From Thozetella sp. PMI_491 (lineage: Eukaryota; Ascomycota; Sordariomycetes; Chaetosphaeriales; Chaetosphaeriaceae): 64,000 bases of DNA. The DNA lies in NCBI GenBank assembly GCA_021432635.1, contig MU270041.1, positions 344,133 through 408,132 of the forward strand, given 5' to 3'. Below are positions 1 through 10,270 of the stretch, in pieces (position 1 is the stretch's first letter; each line of letters opens with the position of its first letter). The notes below the pieces were generated by a model. That model worked only from the letters and a program-made list of their open reading frames with translations, did no database searches and was not told the origin of the DNA. The position numbers and the translations under genes were made by a program.

Positions 1-675
1 CCATGCAGGAGTGAAGTCAACATCCTGGAAGCTGTGAGTATTGATCACGAGAGCACCCCATCCCGTGCTACGGCCGATGAAGTCATGACCGGTGTTCCGG
101 ATGATCAGGCGCAAGTTGTTCGTCCGCGCAAAATCGACACCCGCTTTAATGTGATCATGCGTCTTGGCTAGGATGGCGTAGACTGAGTAATATCCTAGCG
201 TACAAGAATCGCTTGGGGTAGCGGTTGGAAGGCAGGTGTCGTTGGTGAAGTACGTCCAGAGCATCGCTGCTGGCTGATCCGTCCTACCAGAATAACGGTT
301 AAACTGGTGCCTTGAAACAACAGCATGTCGCCCGACTCACGTCCACTGCTCGTTGGAGAAGTTTGCAGTCACAGCCGCGCACTTGGCGGCGTCATACGTG
401 GTGATGTTGCCCAATGGGCCTTCGAATACTTGGTGGCAAGGTGCACCGGGAGGTATGTCCACGATCAAGTTGCCTCCAACGGTGGTGTTTAGTGTCTGCC
501 AAGCTACCGGTGATGGCCAGCAGCTGTCTCCAAAATAGCATTTGCAGCCATACTCTGTACCGTTCCAGGTATAAGGGACAAGCCCACCGAGGGGATCAGG
601 GCCTGTATCGGCCGCAATCGCTTTACTGGCGAAGAGCGAGATGCCGCCAAGCGCAGCGGTGAAGTACAGTCTCAT
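1..675 (-). CDS. Secreted FAD-linked oxidoreductase (BBE/PCMH type), 3' part missing at window edge
   Basis: Two exons are visible: 675-341 and 283 to the window edge. The intron (340-284) has a GTGAGT donor, a TAG acceptor and joins in frame. The protein starts with a signal peptide (MRLYFTAALGGISLFASKAIA). A Cys/Trp-rich stretch follows (GCKCYFGDSCWPS), then NDTCLPT, and then the start of a PCMH FAD-binding domain with RNTGHDFIGRSTG. The His in TGHD is at the position used for covalent FAD in the vanillyl-alcohol oxidase/berberine-bridge-like superfamily. Such enzymes act outside the cell or in the secretory path and oxidise small alcohols, sugars or secondary metabolites; the substrate cannot be told here. 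Only about 200 residues are present, against a usual length of 550-600, so the C-terminal part lies left of the window. Family assignment is firm; substrate is unknown. Confidence 0.85.
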
Positions 676-2271
676 CTCGAAGCTAGTGGCAGAGGGTGAC
701 GCTCGTACGCAGGACTGCACGAAGTCCGAGGTGAGACAGCTGGTGCGGTCTTCCTCCGCATACAGGAAAGCCAGGGCCGCGCACTTATGAAGACAGCCAT
801 AACCCAGAACACGTATTGGCCTTCCGCGGCACAGCTGGCCTCTTGCGAGCGCCGCACGGGGAGAGCGGTACAAGCCATGCAATGGCGGCCCTGGGTTTTC
901 CGTATTCCATGTGCACTAAGCTGGCCCACCTGCCAATCCGACCTCATGCGCATTGGTCCCGGACGCAAAGTGACTTCAATATTGACAAAACAAAGTCAAG
1001 GACCCATCCTGTCAGTCTGACTCAGGTCCATCAGGACAGGGGCTACGACGCGCGCAGCTGCTACACTACGTCACCGTAAGGCGTATACAGCGAGGTATTG
1101 GGTGTTTAGGAGCCGTCAGCCGTGCAATCGTGCATTCTTGGGCCGACATTGCGTGAGTGTGGTTGCAGCGACCCAGGGCCGGCTCTTGATCCGACAGGGG
1201 CGTTATGGGGTAATGAGGAGGCAGATGGGCGGGTAGGCGGACAAAGGCGGGCTCGGTTGTGACAGCCCGCACATGGCAGACGGGGGGGTTCGAGCAACCA
1301 GGCTTGGGCCCGTTCAGTGATCCCTACGCGTTCCTTCGCGTCCGTAAGGCTCTGTCCTCGCAGCTCGAGGCGACAATGCGCTGGCCACGCCAAAGCAAAA
1401 GCGAAGTTGGTCGTCGATGCGCGGGGCATAGCCGATCGCGCATCCGTTTTGCAAATCGCCTCCAGGTCATGTGGGTGGTGTCAGTTGGTGGGTAGGCCAT
1501 TTGCTGGTTCCATGGCTCACCTATCGCCCTAGCGGGAAGTGGTCGCGATACGGAGAGTTTCTCCGGAAACACGACTCTGGGGTTGCATCTGGCGCCTCTT
1601 CTGGCGATCACCTCGTAGAGATGCGGTATGTCCAGTTCACTAAACCCTCCTCGATAGGGTCCTGCTTCATTTGTGTGACTGACATCGAGATTCGATAGTT
1701 GGGCATATTTTTTAGGCCACAAGAGGGGCAGGAGATGGGTGCACATAGCTGTCATACTGCAGTCGAGAAAGCAACAATGCCAACTCGGGAGTAATTGCCG
1801 ACAATGATCCCTGAAGCCCGGAGTAAAGGGTGAGAGGGCGACGGAATGTGCTCGGGCGCCAAGCCCCGGGTTAGTGGACAATCCCATAGTGAACTGGGGC
1901 ATAACACCGCCTCCGTTCGGGTCCTGTACTTTGTTGACACCTGCCTGGTTACCTGAACCGGTACCACATTCCGCCTCCCAAATTGCTCTTGGCTCTATTG
2001 CCTTGCGTTCCACTCCCTGCGGCTCTTGGGTTGCAACTTATACAGAGCCATGTGAGATCGATCTAGTCACAGCCACCAGCTAGAGCCAGGCAGGATAGCC
2101 TAATATAAGCGAGTAGCACGAGGCTTCGCATCACGCGGGAAGCGCAAGTACCCGCTCTACGGATCTTTTTTGCGTCAAGGTAGAGGTATACTCGATCTTC
2201 TATTACATCTATAGGTATACCTTTAACTCCTCTTCGTCAACTTCCTTTCTGTGCACGACTAGCTAGCGGAT
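676..2271. other. Intergenic, no gene recognised
   Basis: About 1.6 kb between the oxidase start and the Nudix stop. A 229-codon open frame lies on the minus strand (1324-2013), but it starts at a GTG and has no recognisable domain, so I treat it as chance. The segment from about 2160 to 2260 is AT-rich and probably belongs to the 3' flank of the Nudix gene. Confidence 0.5.
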
Positions 2272-3301
2272 CTATTTCGCGTCCCTTGGGGGGGCAGTCC
2301 TGAACGGCAGCTTCCGGTGCAGCCTCATAACGATGTCGACATAGTCCGGCTCATTCTCGGGCGTAATCAGGTTATGGCGCACGAAGAAGTCCACCATGAC
2401 GGTCGCGCAGCTCGGCTTGAACTCGCCCCGCAGCATAGCTGCCTTCACCTCGTCGACTCCCATGAGGTGGAAGCTCTGGATATCGTCATCTACCGGTCGG
2501 AGCACGAAGTCCTCAGCCACCTCCAGGTCGTAGACATACAGGATCCCCGGGTCCATCAGGCCGATCACGTTACCGGCGCCCTCGTTGGCCACATTAAACC
2601 ACGTCACCGTGCCGGCGCCGACGATCCGCGACCGCAAGAAGGCCGGCTCGAGCGCGGCCTCTTCCTCCGCCTCTCGCACGATGCACTCGAGTGGTGTCTC
2701 ATTGACCGCGATGCCGCCGGCGACCGCCTGGTCTAGTCGGTTCGGCCATGTCGACTTGTTAGGGTTGCGCCGCGGGACCCAAAACTTCAGGCCCTGGGCG
2801 GTGCGCGTGTACACGGTCATATGCGCGCCCTGTGCGGTGATGCCAAAGATGCTCACCGAGGAGCGGTCCATGCTCATGGGGAACTTGGCGCCGATGATGG
2901 GGAAGAACTCGTCCCGCCGCTTCGCGAGCCTTGGGAAGACGCGCTGAGCCCGAGCCAGCTCGACCACCTCGTCGACAGCCCGGACACAGCCGGCCTGCCA
3001 GTCATCGCCTTCCGGCTTGAGTAGGTGGACCTCCTTGCGCGGGGAGCGCACGATACGGAAATGAGACGTCCATGGCATGCGCTCCACGATGGAGTCGATC
3101 AGATAGCCGTGCGGTTCCGTGTCATCCGGGAGGAAGAACAGCCACAGGTCGGCCACCGCCTTCGCGAAGACGTCACCTTCGTCAGGATGCGGGAAACTGG
3201 CGTCATGGTCAGCTTTTGTGAGCGCCACGTATGGGACTTTTGCTCGCCTACTTGTCGCATTCTTTCACGACATCCAAGATGGTCTTCTGCGGAGCTGCCA
3301 T
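2272..3301 (-). CDS. Nudix hydrolase with N-terminal DUF4743 (YJR142W/Tnr3-like)
   Basis: Exons are 3301-3252 and 3196-2272, giving 324 residues. The 55-nt intron (3251-3197) has a CTGAC branch site. The short first exon (MAAPQKTILDVVKECDN) joins cleanly to FPHPDEGDV, which is why I choose 3301 over a downstream start. The N-terminal half matches the DUF4743 region found in fungal thiamine-pyrophosphokinase-related proteins. The Nudix box lies at about residues 177-199: G-x5-E-x7-REAEEEAAL, so the catalytic REUxEE core is kept, but the usual Gly near its end is Ala, as is common in this subfamily. Yeast YJR142W is reported to hydrolyse damaged (oxidised) thiamine pyrophosphate, and a cytosolic metabolite-repair role is inferred here. 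No neighbour supports or contradicts that role. Confidence 0.88.
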
Positions 3302-4022
3302 GTTGATGTGTCATACCGCGGCGAAGGTATCGGCGGGGCGGAGTGCAAATCACAGCCCGAAAATCGGACTCGGCGGTGAAAGCTACTAGCAGCTCCCTGA
3401 CCCACTTCAGCCAGAGGAAGCTAAGCTGCTATACATAGGCGCTTAGCCTAACTATGCTTAACTACCTTGCCTTATACAATCGACTCTGAGCTCATATATT
3501 GTAAGGCCTTCTTCTCTGACTCCGACTTGCATCCTATAATTCATAGAGTAAATACCCTACCAGTGCAAATTCTGTAACAGTCGAATTTAGGAGGGAAAAA
3601 AAAATTACATTACGGTAACTTATGTGCATTAGACGACGGCTTTGTGCACGGTTATCCGGAGGCTCGCCTTTGAAGGGAAGGCTAGCCCCTCTTCAAGATA
3701 TCTAGAGAAGACAATGGTAGAGTGAAGGCTTTCCGTGGCAGCGGGAATGCGGTATATCTATGCTCGAACATTGAGAGCCGCCTTAAGATACGGAAGGACA
3801 ACTAGGATCCTTGCTAGGAGGTGCGGCTGCAAAGTTACCTCGGAACTTAGCTGGCACGCTGTTATTGGACAGGACGAAAAGCCTGCCTCAGCTCAGCCTT
3901 GCAATCACGTCGTGCCGCGATGCCGCACAATCTTGTAATATTTGGCCAGGGCTGCAAAGGAACACATACAACCAAAGAAGCCAGAGCATCTCGCTGCATC
4001 AGGTGCTGTCGCTGCCAACGCT
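3302..4022. other. Divergent promoter region between Nudix and HET genes
   Basis: About 720 bp between two divergently transcribed genes. It is AT-rich around 3420-3610, including an A-tract at 3596-3604. No gene is seen. Confidence 0.5.
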
Positions 4023-6872
4023 ATGAGGCTCCTACGAGTCGCCGACCAGGTGGTAGTGGAGGTGCGGGAGGATGAAATACCGCGCTATGTTTCCCTATCG
4101 CATACGTGGGGCGAGGGCGAGGTCAGCTTCCAGGAAATGGAGCGGCTAGCGCCGCTGCGGGATACACCGCTAAACGAAGAGTTCGAGGCATGGAGCGCGC
4201 GCATCGACAAGTGTCATGCCGTCCAGGGAAAGACTGGATTCAAGAAGATCGAACAGGCGGCGAACTTGGCCCGCCAGCTGGGCTACGAATACGTCTGGAT
4301 CGACACATGTTGCATCGACAAGACTAGCAGCGTCGAGCTGTCCGAAGCTATCAACTCTATGTACCGATGGTACGCCGAGAGCGACCTATGCTGCGCTTAT
4401 CTGGCAGATGTGCCCCCCCTTGACCACAAAAGCCACTGGGATTCCGACTCAGCATTCCGTCGCAGCCGTTGGTTCACCCGCGGCTGGACTCTGCAGGAGC
4501 TGATCGCGCCGGCCCAGGTCAGTTTCTTCGCGAAGGACTGGAGCAAAATTGATGAAAAGTCCAACCCCAGGTTCTGCCGCCTGTTGGCAGACATCACGGG
4601 CATCGACGAAAGCGTGCTAAACGCCAGCCGCTCACCCCACAACGTCAGCGTCGCAAGTCGAATGAGTTGGGCAGCATCGCGGCAAGCTACGCGCACCGAA
4701 GACATAGCTTACTGCCTAATGGGAATCTTCCAAGTCAACATGCCATTGCTATACGGCGAGGGGCATCGGGCCTTCCTTCGGCTACAGGAGGAGATTCTGA
4801 AGGAGGTGGATGATCAGTCGCTCTTCGCATGGGATGAACCGGCCACAGAGTCAATCAGAATCTTGGGCAGTGAAATAACGCTGCATGGCCTACTGGCCGC
4901 ATCGCCGGCTTTGTTTTCGAAAAAATACCAGCTGCTGCCGCTGCCGCCCATGGAGCTGCGCGACAGCACCCCTCTGCAGATAACCAGCCAGGGCTTGCGC
5001 GCCAGCTTCTACCTGCTGCCCGCCCGTCAAGGTAACCGCGAGGACTATTCCGCCGTACTGGACTGCTCGTTACGCATCCCGGGCTCTCATCAGCTGTACT
5101 CGCCGGTTATCAAGCTGCGACATCTATGGGGCGACCAGTTTGCCAGGATCAATACCCATAGATTCTACCTCATAAACGTGGAAAACATGGATGTCGGCGT
5201 TCTGGATGGGGATGAAGTGAACACTGAGGAAACTGACATTAGTAGGAATGGCGCACATCGCACGGTTTACATTCGACAGACTCCGAAATATTCGATACCT
5301 CCCTTTCTCCTCCCAGGTGCAGCTACTGTTGCGGATGCTCTCCACGTTATAAGCGTCTACCCTCCTTCGCTCTACGACGCCGGCACCATGATGTTATTCT
5401 TGGACGCGACAAAAGGTGTTCGTCCCTCAGCCCTCGTGCAACTGACTAATCAGTCCATCACCACGCCCGTCAATATTTTCGTAGGGTTGCGGCGCGGACC
5501 CGGACTGTGGGAGCCTTACTGGATGGAGCTAGAGAACACGGACGAAGACCCGGAGGAACTGTATCGAAGCCTGGCTTCGCACCCCTTAGAGAAGCGAGCC
5601 CACCGGGCTATCGCAAGTTCCAGAATCCGGTGCACGACGATTGTGCATAAAGTGCAGCGGCTGGGGCGGCTGTACCTGCAGCTAGAGGTCCTACTCCGGG
5701 CCGAACTCGAGGGGTTGAGCCAGCTCCTTTCCAATAGCACTGTGGACAGCTTTCCTTACAACTCCTTCTCCCAAACCCTCTCACGCAAAGGTGCAGTGAG
5801 AATCGCCGGGGTGGGGAACTGTCGCAATAAACTCATGGAGGCTATCGATGAGCTTGAGCTTGAGCGTCAGAAGAACAGGCCATCTTCGTGGCTAGAGATC
5901 TGCGGCCCCACTAACGACAGTGCGTGGAGGATGATGGCTTCTAGCAGCATTAATTTCCACCAATTCAGCCTTCTCCATTTTGCGACGGCGCTCGGCGACG
6001 TTCAGGCGGCCAAGAACATCATAGAGACGCCAAAGAGCTCGGAGGAGGTCATCAGATTGAGCGCTGAAGGATGGACTATCGCACATCTAGTTGCCATGCT
6101 TGGCGGTATGCCGCGGCTCACGATTCTTCATCATGCAGTCCAACATTTGGTTCAGGCAAGCGCCGCAAAGGCGCTTCGCATGCTTCTTACCACCCCCTGC
6201 GCTGAAACGCGAGAGACACCACTGCACTTTATGGCAGCGTACGGGCCAACTGAGGAAGCTTCGGCGCTCACCAATGTCATTCTCGATCCCATAATGAAAA
6301 TCATAGGGGGGGAAAAGGCTCTACTGGAGCGTAACGAGCATGGCGAGCTCCCCATACACCGCGCCTGCGCGATGGGTAATCTTGAAGCCGTCAAAGCGTT
6401 ATACGAGAGGATGCCTGAGATAATAGCTACACAAGATATGATGGGCCGCACGCCGCTTTGGCACGCCGTATGTGGGCGGAATACAGACATTGTTCGGTTT
6501 GTGTTGAACAAGACGAATTTCGAGGGCGGGCTGGCTACCAAAGCGTGGGATCCTATCCACTATGCGGCCCTGCACGGAAATTCGGAATGCCTAGCACTCC
6601 TCATTGAGGCTGGGGCTGATGTGAATGGGAATCTCAGCACTATCCATCGAATGCCTCTGTACCCCCTAGATTTGGCAGCTGCCAACGGACATAATAGCTG
6701 CGTCAAGCTCTTACTGCAGGGAGGCGCAGATAAGGAGGCTAGATCAAAACTCCATGTGTATTTGGGCACGAACTCGCCGCTTCAATTTGATCATACTAAG
6801 TCGATATCAGCTAGTCAAATAGCGGGGCGGAGAGGGCACGACGAACTTGCCGAGGAGCTTGAAGCCTGGTAG
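4023..6872 (+). CDS. HET-domain protein with C-terminal ankyrin repeats
   Basis: Single exon, 949 residues. I start at MRLLRVADQ because HET proteins typically begin this way; an in-frame ATG 27 codons upstream gives an unusual extension. The HET domain covers roughly residues 1-270. Its diagnostic blocks are YVSLSHTWGEGEVSFQEM, YVWIDTCCIDK, SEAINSMYRWYAES, RGWTLQELIAP, and then RMSWAASRQATRTEDIAYCLMGIF with MPLLYGEG. A middle region of unknown fold is followed, from about residue 650, by degenerate ankyrin units (LHFATALGDVQAAK, LPIHRACAMGNLEAV, DPIHYAALHGNSECLALLIEAGADV). HET proteins trigger cell death upon non-self recognition in fungal vegetative incompatibility, and ankyrin arrays at the C-terminus would be the sensor part. 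That role is inferred from family; no partner gene is adjacent. The frame is intact. Confidence 0.9.
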   Translation: MRLLRVADQVVVEVREDEIPRYVSLSHTWGEGEVSFQEMERLAPLRDTPLNEEFEAWSARIDKCHAVQGKTGFKKIEQAANLARQLGYEYVWIDTCCIDKTSSVELSEAINSMYRWYAESDLCCAYLADVPPLDHKSHWDSDSAFRRSRWFTRGWTLQELIAPAQVSFFAKDWSKIDEKSNPRFCRLLADITGIDESVLNASRSPHNVSVASRMSWAASRQATRTEDIAYCLMGIFQVNMPLLYGEGHRAFLRLQEEILKEVDDQSLFAWDEPATESIRILGSEITLHGLLAASPALFSKKYQLLPLPPMELRDSTPLQITSQGLRASFYLLPARQGNREDYSAVLDCSLRIPGSHQLYSPVIKLRHLWGDQFARINTHRFYLINVENMDVGVLDGDEVNTEETDISRNGAHRTVYIRQTPKYSIPPFLLPGAATVADALHVISVYPPSLYDAGTMMLFLDATKGVRPSALVQLTNQSITTPVNIFVGLRRGPGLWEPYWMELENTDEDPEELYRSLASHPLEKRAHRAIASSRIRCTTIVHKVQRLGRLYLQLEVLLRAELEGLSQLLSNSTVDSFPYNSFSQTLSRKGAVRIAGVGNCRNKLMEAIDELELERQKNRPSSWLEICGPTNDSAWRMMASSSINFHQFSLLHFATALGDVQAAKNIIETPKSSEEVIRLSAEGWTIAHLVAMLGGMPRLTILHHAVQHLVQASAAKALRMLLTTPCAETRETPLHFMAAYGPTEEASALTNVILDPIMKIIGGEKALLERNEHGELPIHRACAMGNLEAVKALYERMPEIIATQDMMGRTPLWHAVCGRNTDIVRFVLNKTNFEGGLATKAWDPIHYAALHGNSECLALLIEAGADVNGNLSTIHRMPLYPLDLAAANGHNSCVKLLLQGGADKEARSKLHVYLGTNSPLQFDHTKSISASQIAGRRGHDELAEELEAW

Positions 6873-7213
6873 AGGCAGCAGAGAGTAGCAACCGCAAAGG
6901 TTAGCTAGGCTTAGAAAGGTACTTCATAGCACCTATTCGTTACATTTCCTTTGCCCCGAAGAATGTTTCTGGGACCTTAAAAGAGATGTTCGTGACATAC
7001 TCTTTATGTTCTGCGCGGACATGCCAATTTCAAATGTAAAAGAATCTTAGGGCTACATTCAACCTCTTCACAACACGCTTCTTCGCGGCAGAACGTCCCC
7101 GCCTGCATCCGTTCCAAGTGACCCGAAGCACCTATCCATGCTTGAAGCTGTATTTTACTACTAAAATTACGCCTAGAGCTATCCAATTGCGGACTTCACG
7201 CTTCGGTCGTCGT
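6873..7213. other. Convergent 3' flanks, no gene
   Basis: About 340 bp between the HET stop and the beta-mannosidase stop, which converge here. I see nothing else in it. Confidence 0.6.
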
Positions 7214-10200
7214 TCAGGTCGAAATGGTACTGTTCCAAATGCTTCTCAGCGTGACCCGGCTCCTCCAGCCCTCACTGCCGCCGCTCAGGACAGTATACTT
7301 CACCATCTTGGTCTCGCCCCTCTGCAGCAGGAAGCCATTTTCTTTGAAGTTAACCACCACGGCGTCGTCATCCAAGCTGGCGCTGAGCCAAGTCCACATA
7401 CTTGTGCCCTTTGCGGCCGTCACAACAAAGACGTCGTTCAGCCGGTCGTATGTCACGCTCAAACCGGGATCAACGAGTGATGCTTGGGCGAGGGGCGTTG
7501 GCGTCCAGTAGTTAGTGTGTGAGTACGTTTTTGTGGCGTCCGTGTTCACCGGGGTGCCTGTGGCGGTAATGCTGGCGACGAAAACAGCGTTCCGCGCGTC
7601 GAACCCCTTGGCGGTCCCGTTGGCTGGCGATGAGAAGAGCGCGTTGATGTTCATAGAGGCCAAGAGGGTGCTGTTCAGTGGTCCAATACGGAAGCCCGAG
7701 CCCGGCGCGCCCGCCTGCACACTGCTATTGCTGATAGGTATCGCCAGCTTGTTCCCAGCCCAGTCAATCCAGCCGAGACTCGCTGTACCCTTCACCTCAG
7801 TCCACAAGTCGCTCACGGCATATACGCTCAGAACCCCCGCGTTGAGATCCCAGACCGGGGCCACAATTATAGGCTGATAGATGTCCTTGGCCACGTTGTG
7901 CAGTACTTTCCAGCGCCCTTCGTACTCGATCCCCGCCCAAGTCGGCGCCTGCCAGATGTCCTCGAGCTGCCAATATAGACTCCCCAGCTGTCTGTTAGGG
8001 AGGCCACTGCCAGCCCGGTAGAATTGGATCTGGTTCTTGTAGAAATCTGCCTGGAATACTTGCGTGCTCCACCCCCAGCTCGCAAACTGCGCGAGGGAGT
8101 CTGTCTTGTTCGGCACGGGGTAGTACATTTCGACTGCTTTAGTCATCTCACCCTGGCCAGTTGAGCTGTTGCGGAAATTCGTCGTGTTCAGTCCACCCGA
8201 GGGCGGGTGATGGTTGCGCAGCATAATAGTGGTACTGTTGAAGTGCAGCTCATCCAAAGGGAGGACGTTCCGCCATGAGGGAACAGATGGCATGCTATGG
8301 AACCCAAATTCGTTGGCGAAGCGACCCACAGGGTATGTCGATATATCAAAGGCGGCAGAGGCATTGTAGTTATAGTGGTCTGTGTCGCCATATATGTATC
8401 CTGAGGTTAAGTTATTGTACCTCTCGATTAAGGGGATCGGATTGCTAAAGTTCAAGCTAAGGTACCCGTTGTTGGTACTCGACGGCATATACGTGATACT
8501 ACGGCTATTGCCATAGACTGCCGGGAGGATAGTATTAATAAAGAGAGTTTCGTACTCGGCCGTGTACCGGGGCAGTTGGTCCGGGGCGGAATAATTAACG
8601 AGCCACAACTCTAGGTTCTCCAGCTCGTTGCCTCCGGCCCATACGGCCAGAGATGGGTGGTGATTGATGCGCCGGACCTGATAGTTGGCTTCCTGGCGGC
8701 AGTTCTCCAAAAACTCTTTGTCGACCGGATACATGGCATCTCCAAACTCGAACTCGCTCCAAAGGAGGATTCCCATCTCGTCGGCTAGCTCATACATAAA
8801 GTCAGGCGAATAGGCGCCACTCGCCCACACTCGTAGCATGTTCTGGTTACCCTCAATCACCGCGTCAAACAGCTGCTTCATCCGATCAGAGGTCACTCGT
8901 GGCCAGAACGCATCCGGTGGAATGAAGTTGCTCCCCTTGGCGTAGAAGGGATAGCCATTGATCTCGAAATGCCCTGTCCTTGTTAGTGATTCGGCGTGTC
9001 CTCGCCTCCGAACGGAGAGGGTGCTTACAATGATTTCCAGGAGCGATTCCGATGGCAATCTCATCGACCGTCACCTCGCCCATATTGAGGACAATAGTTC
9101 GAAAGCCGGTGTTCTTGCTCACAGATGCAATCGTTTTTCCGGAAGCCGAGGTGATAGCAATCGTAACGCGGTAGAGATTTTGCTCGCCTAGCCCCGACGG
9201 CCACCACAGCTTGTAAGCTGACTTGTCGAGCACTGTGGTTCCAGTGATGACATCCCCAGCATTGGTAATGTTGCTAAGGGTGCCGGAGCTCACTGTCTTA
9301 TTGGTCTTGGCTTCTTGGATTGTGTAGGTGAGGCCAGCACCCTTAGGCACGGTATTGAGGACGTCAATGCTCGCATTGAGGACCCAGTTCTGGTTCTGGT
9401 CCGGCGGCAGGTTGGGGAGCTGGCCTACGCGGTAGATATCAAATATGGAATTTCGAACATGAAGCTCTTCAGGCTCCAGCTGCAGAACCCATGCCTTTTG
9501 CCATATTCCTGTGGGTGAAAAGGCTGGGCCCCAGTCCCATCCAAAGTCTGACTGCTCCTTGCGGACGAACTGACGATCTGTGAACTCAAAAACATTCTGG
9601 ACATAGCGAGGCCATGTCTCCTGACCGGGGAGTTGGGCGATCCCTATGGCGGCTGCCGGCACGCTCGCAAACAGCACCCGGAGCTCTGGCGCTGTGGATG
9701 TGCAATTCTGGGCAATATTAGTGACGTCGAAGAAGTACTGGCGGAACTGGTTGTCAGTCTTGGCGACCGGGTGGCCGCAGAAGGAAATGTCGGCAAAGGT
9801 ATCCAACCCGTTGAACAGGAGGAAACTCCTGGACGTGTTGCTGGCCTTCCTGCGTAGACGTCAGCAATTATGGCCCCCGAAAGTACGTGCACATGCAGAA
9901 ATGCACTGGCGAGGGTAGTCGTACAAGCCCTGGATACTGGCCGTGTAGTTCCAGTCGCTCCATGCTACCCATCTGAGGTTGAAGTCGTTCAGCCCCCAGT
10001 AGCTACGCGGCAGACATGTTAGATGTGCATTCTCTAGAGGCCGGTTGGGGGTTCCGGTGGGACATACGGATCGCCGATGACGCGGGCCTCATATAGGTCG
10101 AGCTGGACGTGTGATGGGACGCTGCCCCGCACCGAAATGTTCATGGCACTGTTGGAGAGGGTCCATCTCTGGGAGGAGAGGTCAAGGATGTTGCTCGCCT

Positions 10201-10270
10201 GTGCACCGGGTGCGAGCAAGGCCGTAGCGGCCGCGGCAAGAGCGCCGCTGACGGCCCGTGATGTCCTCAT
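7214..10270 (-). CDS. Secreted GH2 beta-mannosidase
   Basis: Four exons (10270-10068, 10002-9925, 9849-9029, 8973-7214) give 953 residues, the usual size of fungal beta-mannosidase A. All three introns have GT/AG ends and close in frame; the last has a CTAAC branch. The N-terminus ([25 protein letters not shown]) is a signal peptide. The GH2 sugar-binding domain contains [17 protein letters not shown] and [19 protein letters not shown]. The catalytic domain has the acid/base Glu in WAGGNELE (about E484) and the nucleophile in [12 protein letters not shown] (about E589). [19 protein letters not shown] follows. The enzyme removes terminal beta-1,4-mannose from manno-oligosaccharides, finishing mannan or N-glycan core breakdown outside the cell. 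It lies in a block of other secreted wall hydrolases. Identification is secure. Confidence 0.95.

Noticed and set aside
1324..2013. 229-codon minus-strand frame
   Set aside because: Starts at GTG, has no domain, no signal peptide and mixed composition; not supported as a gene.
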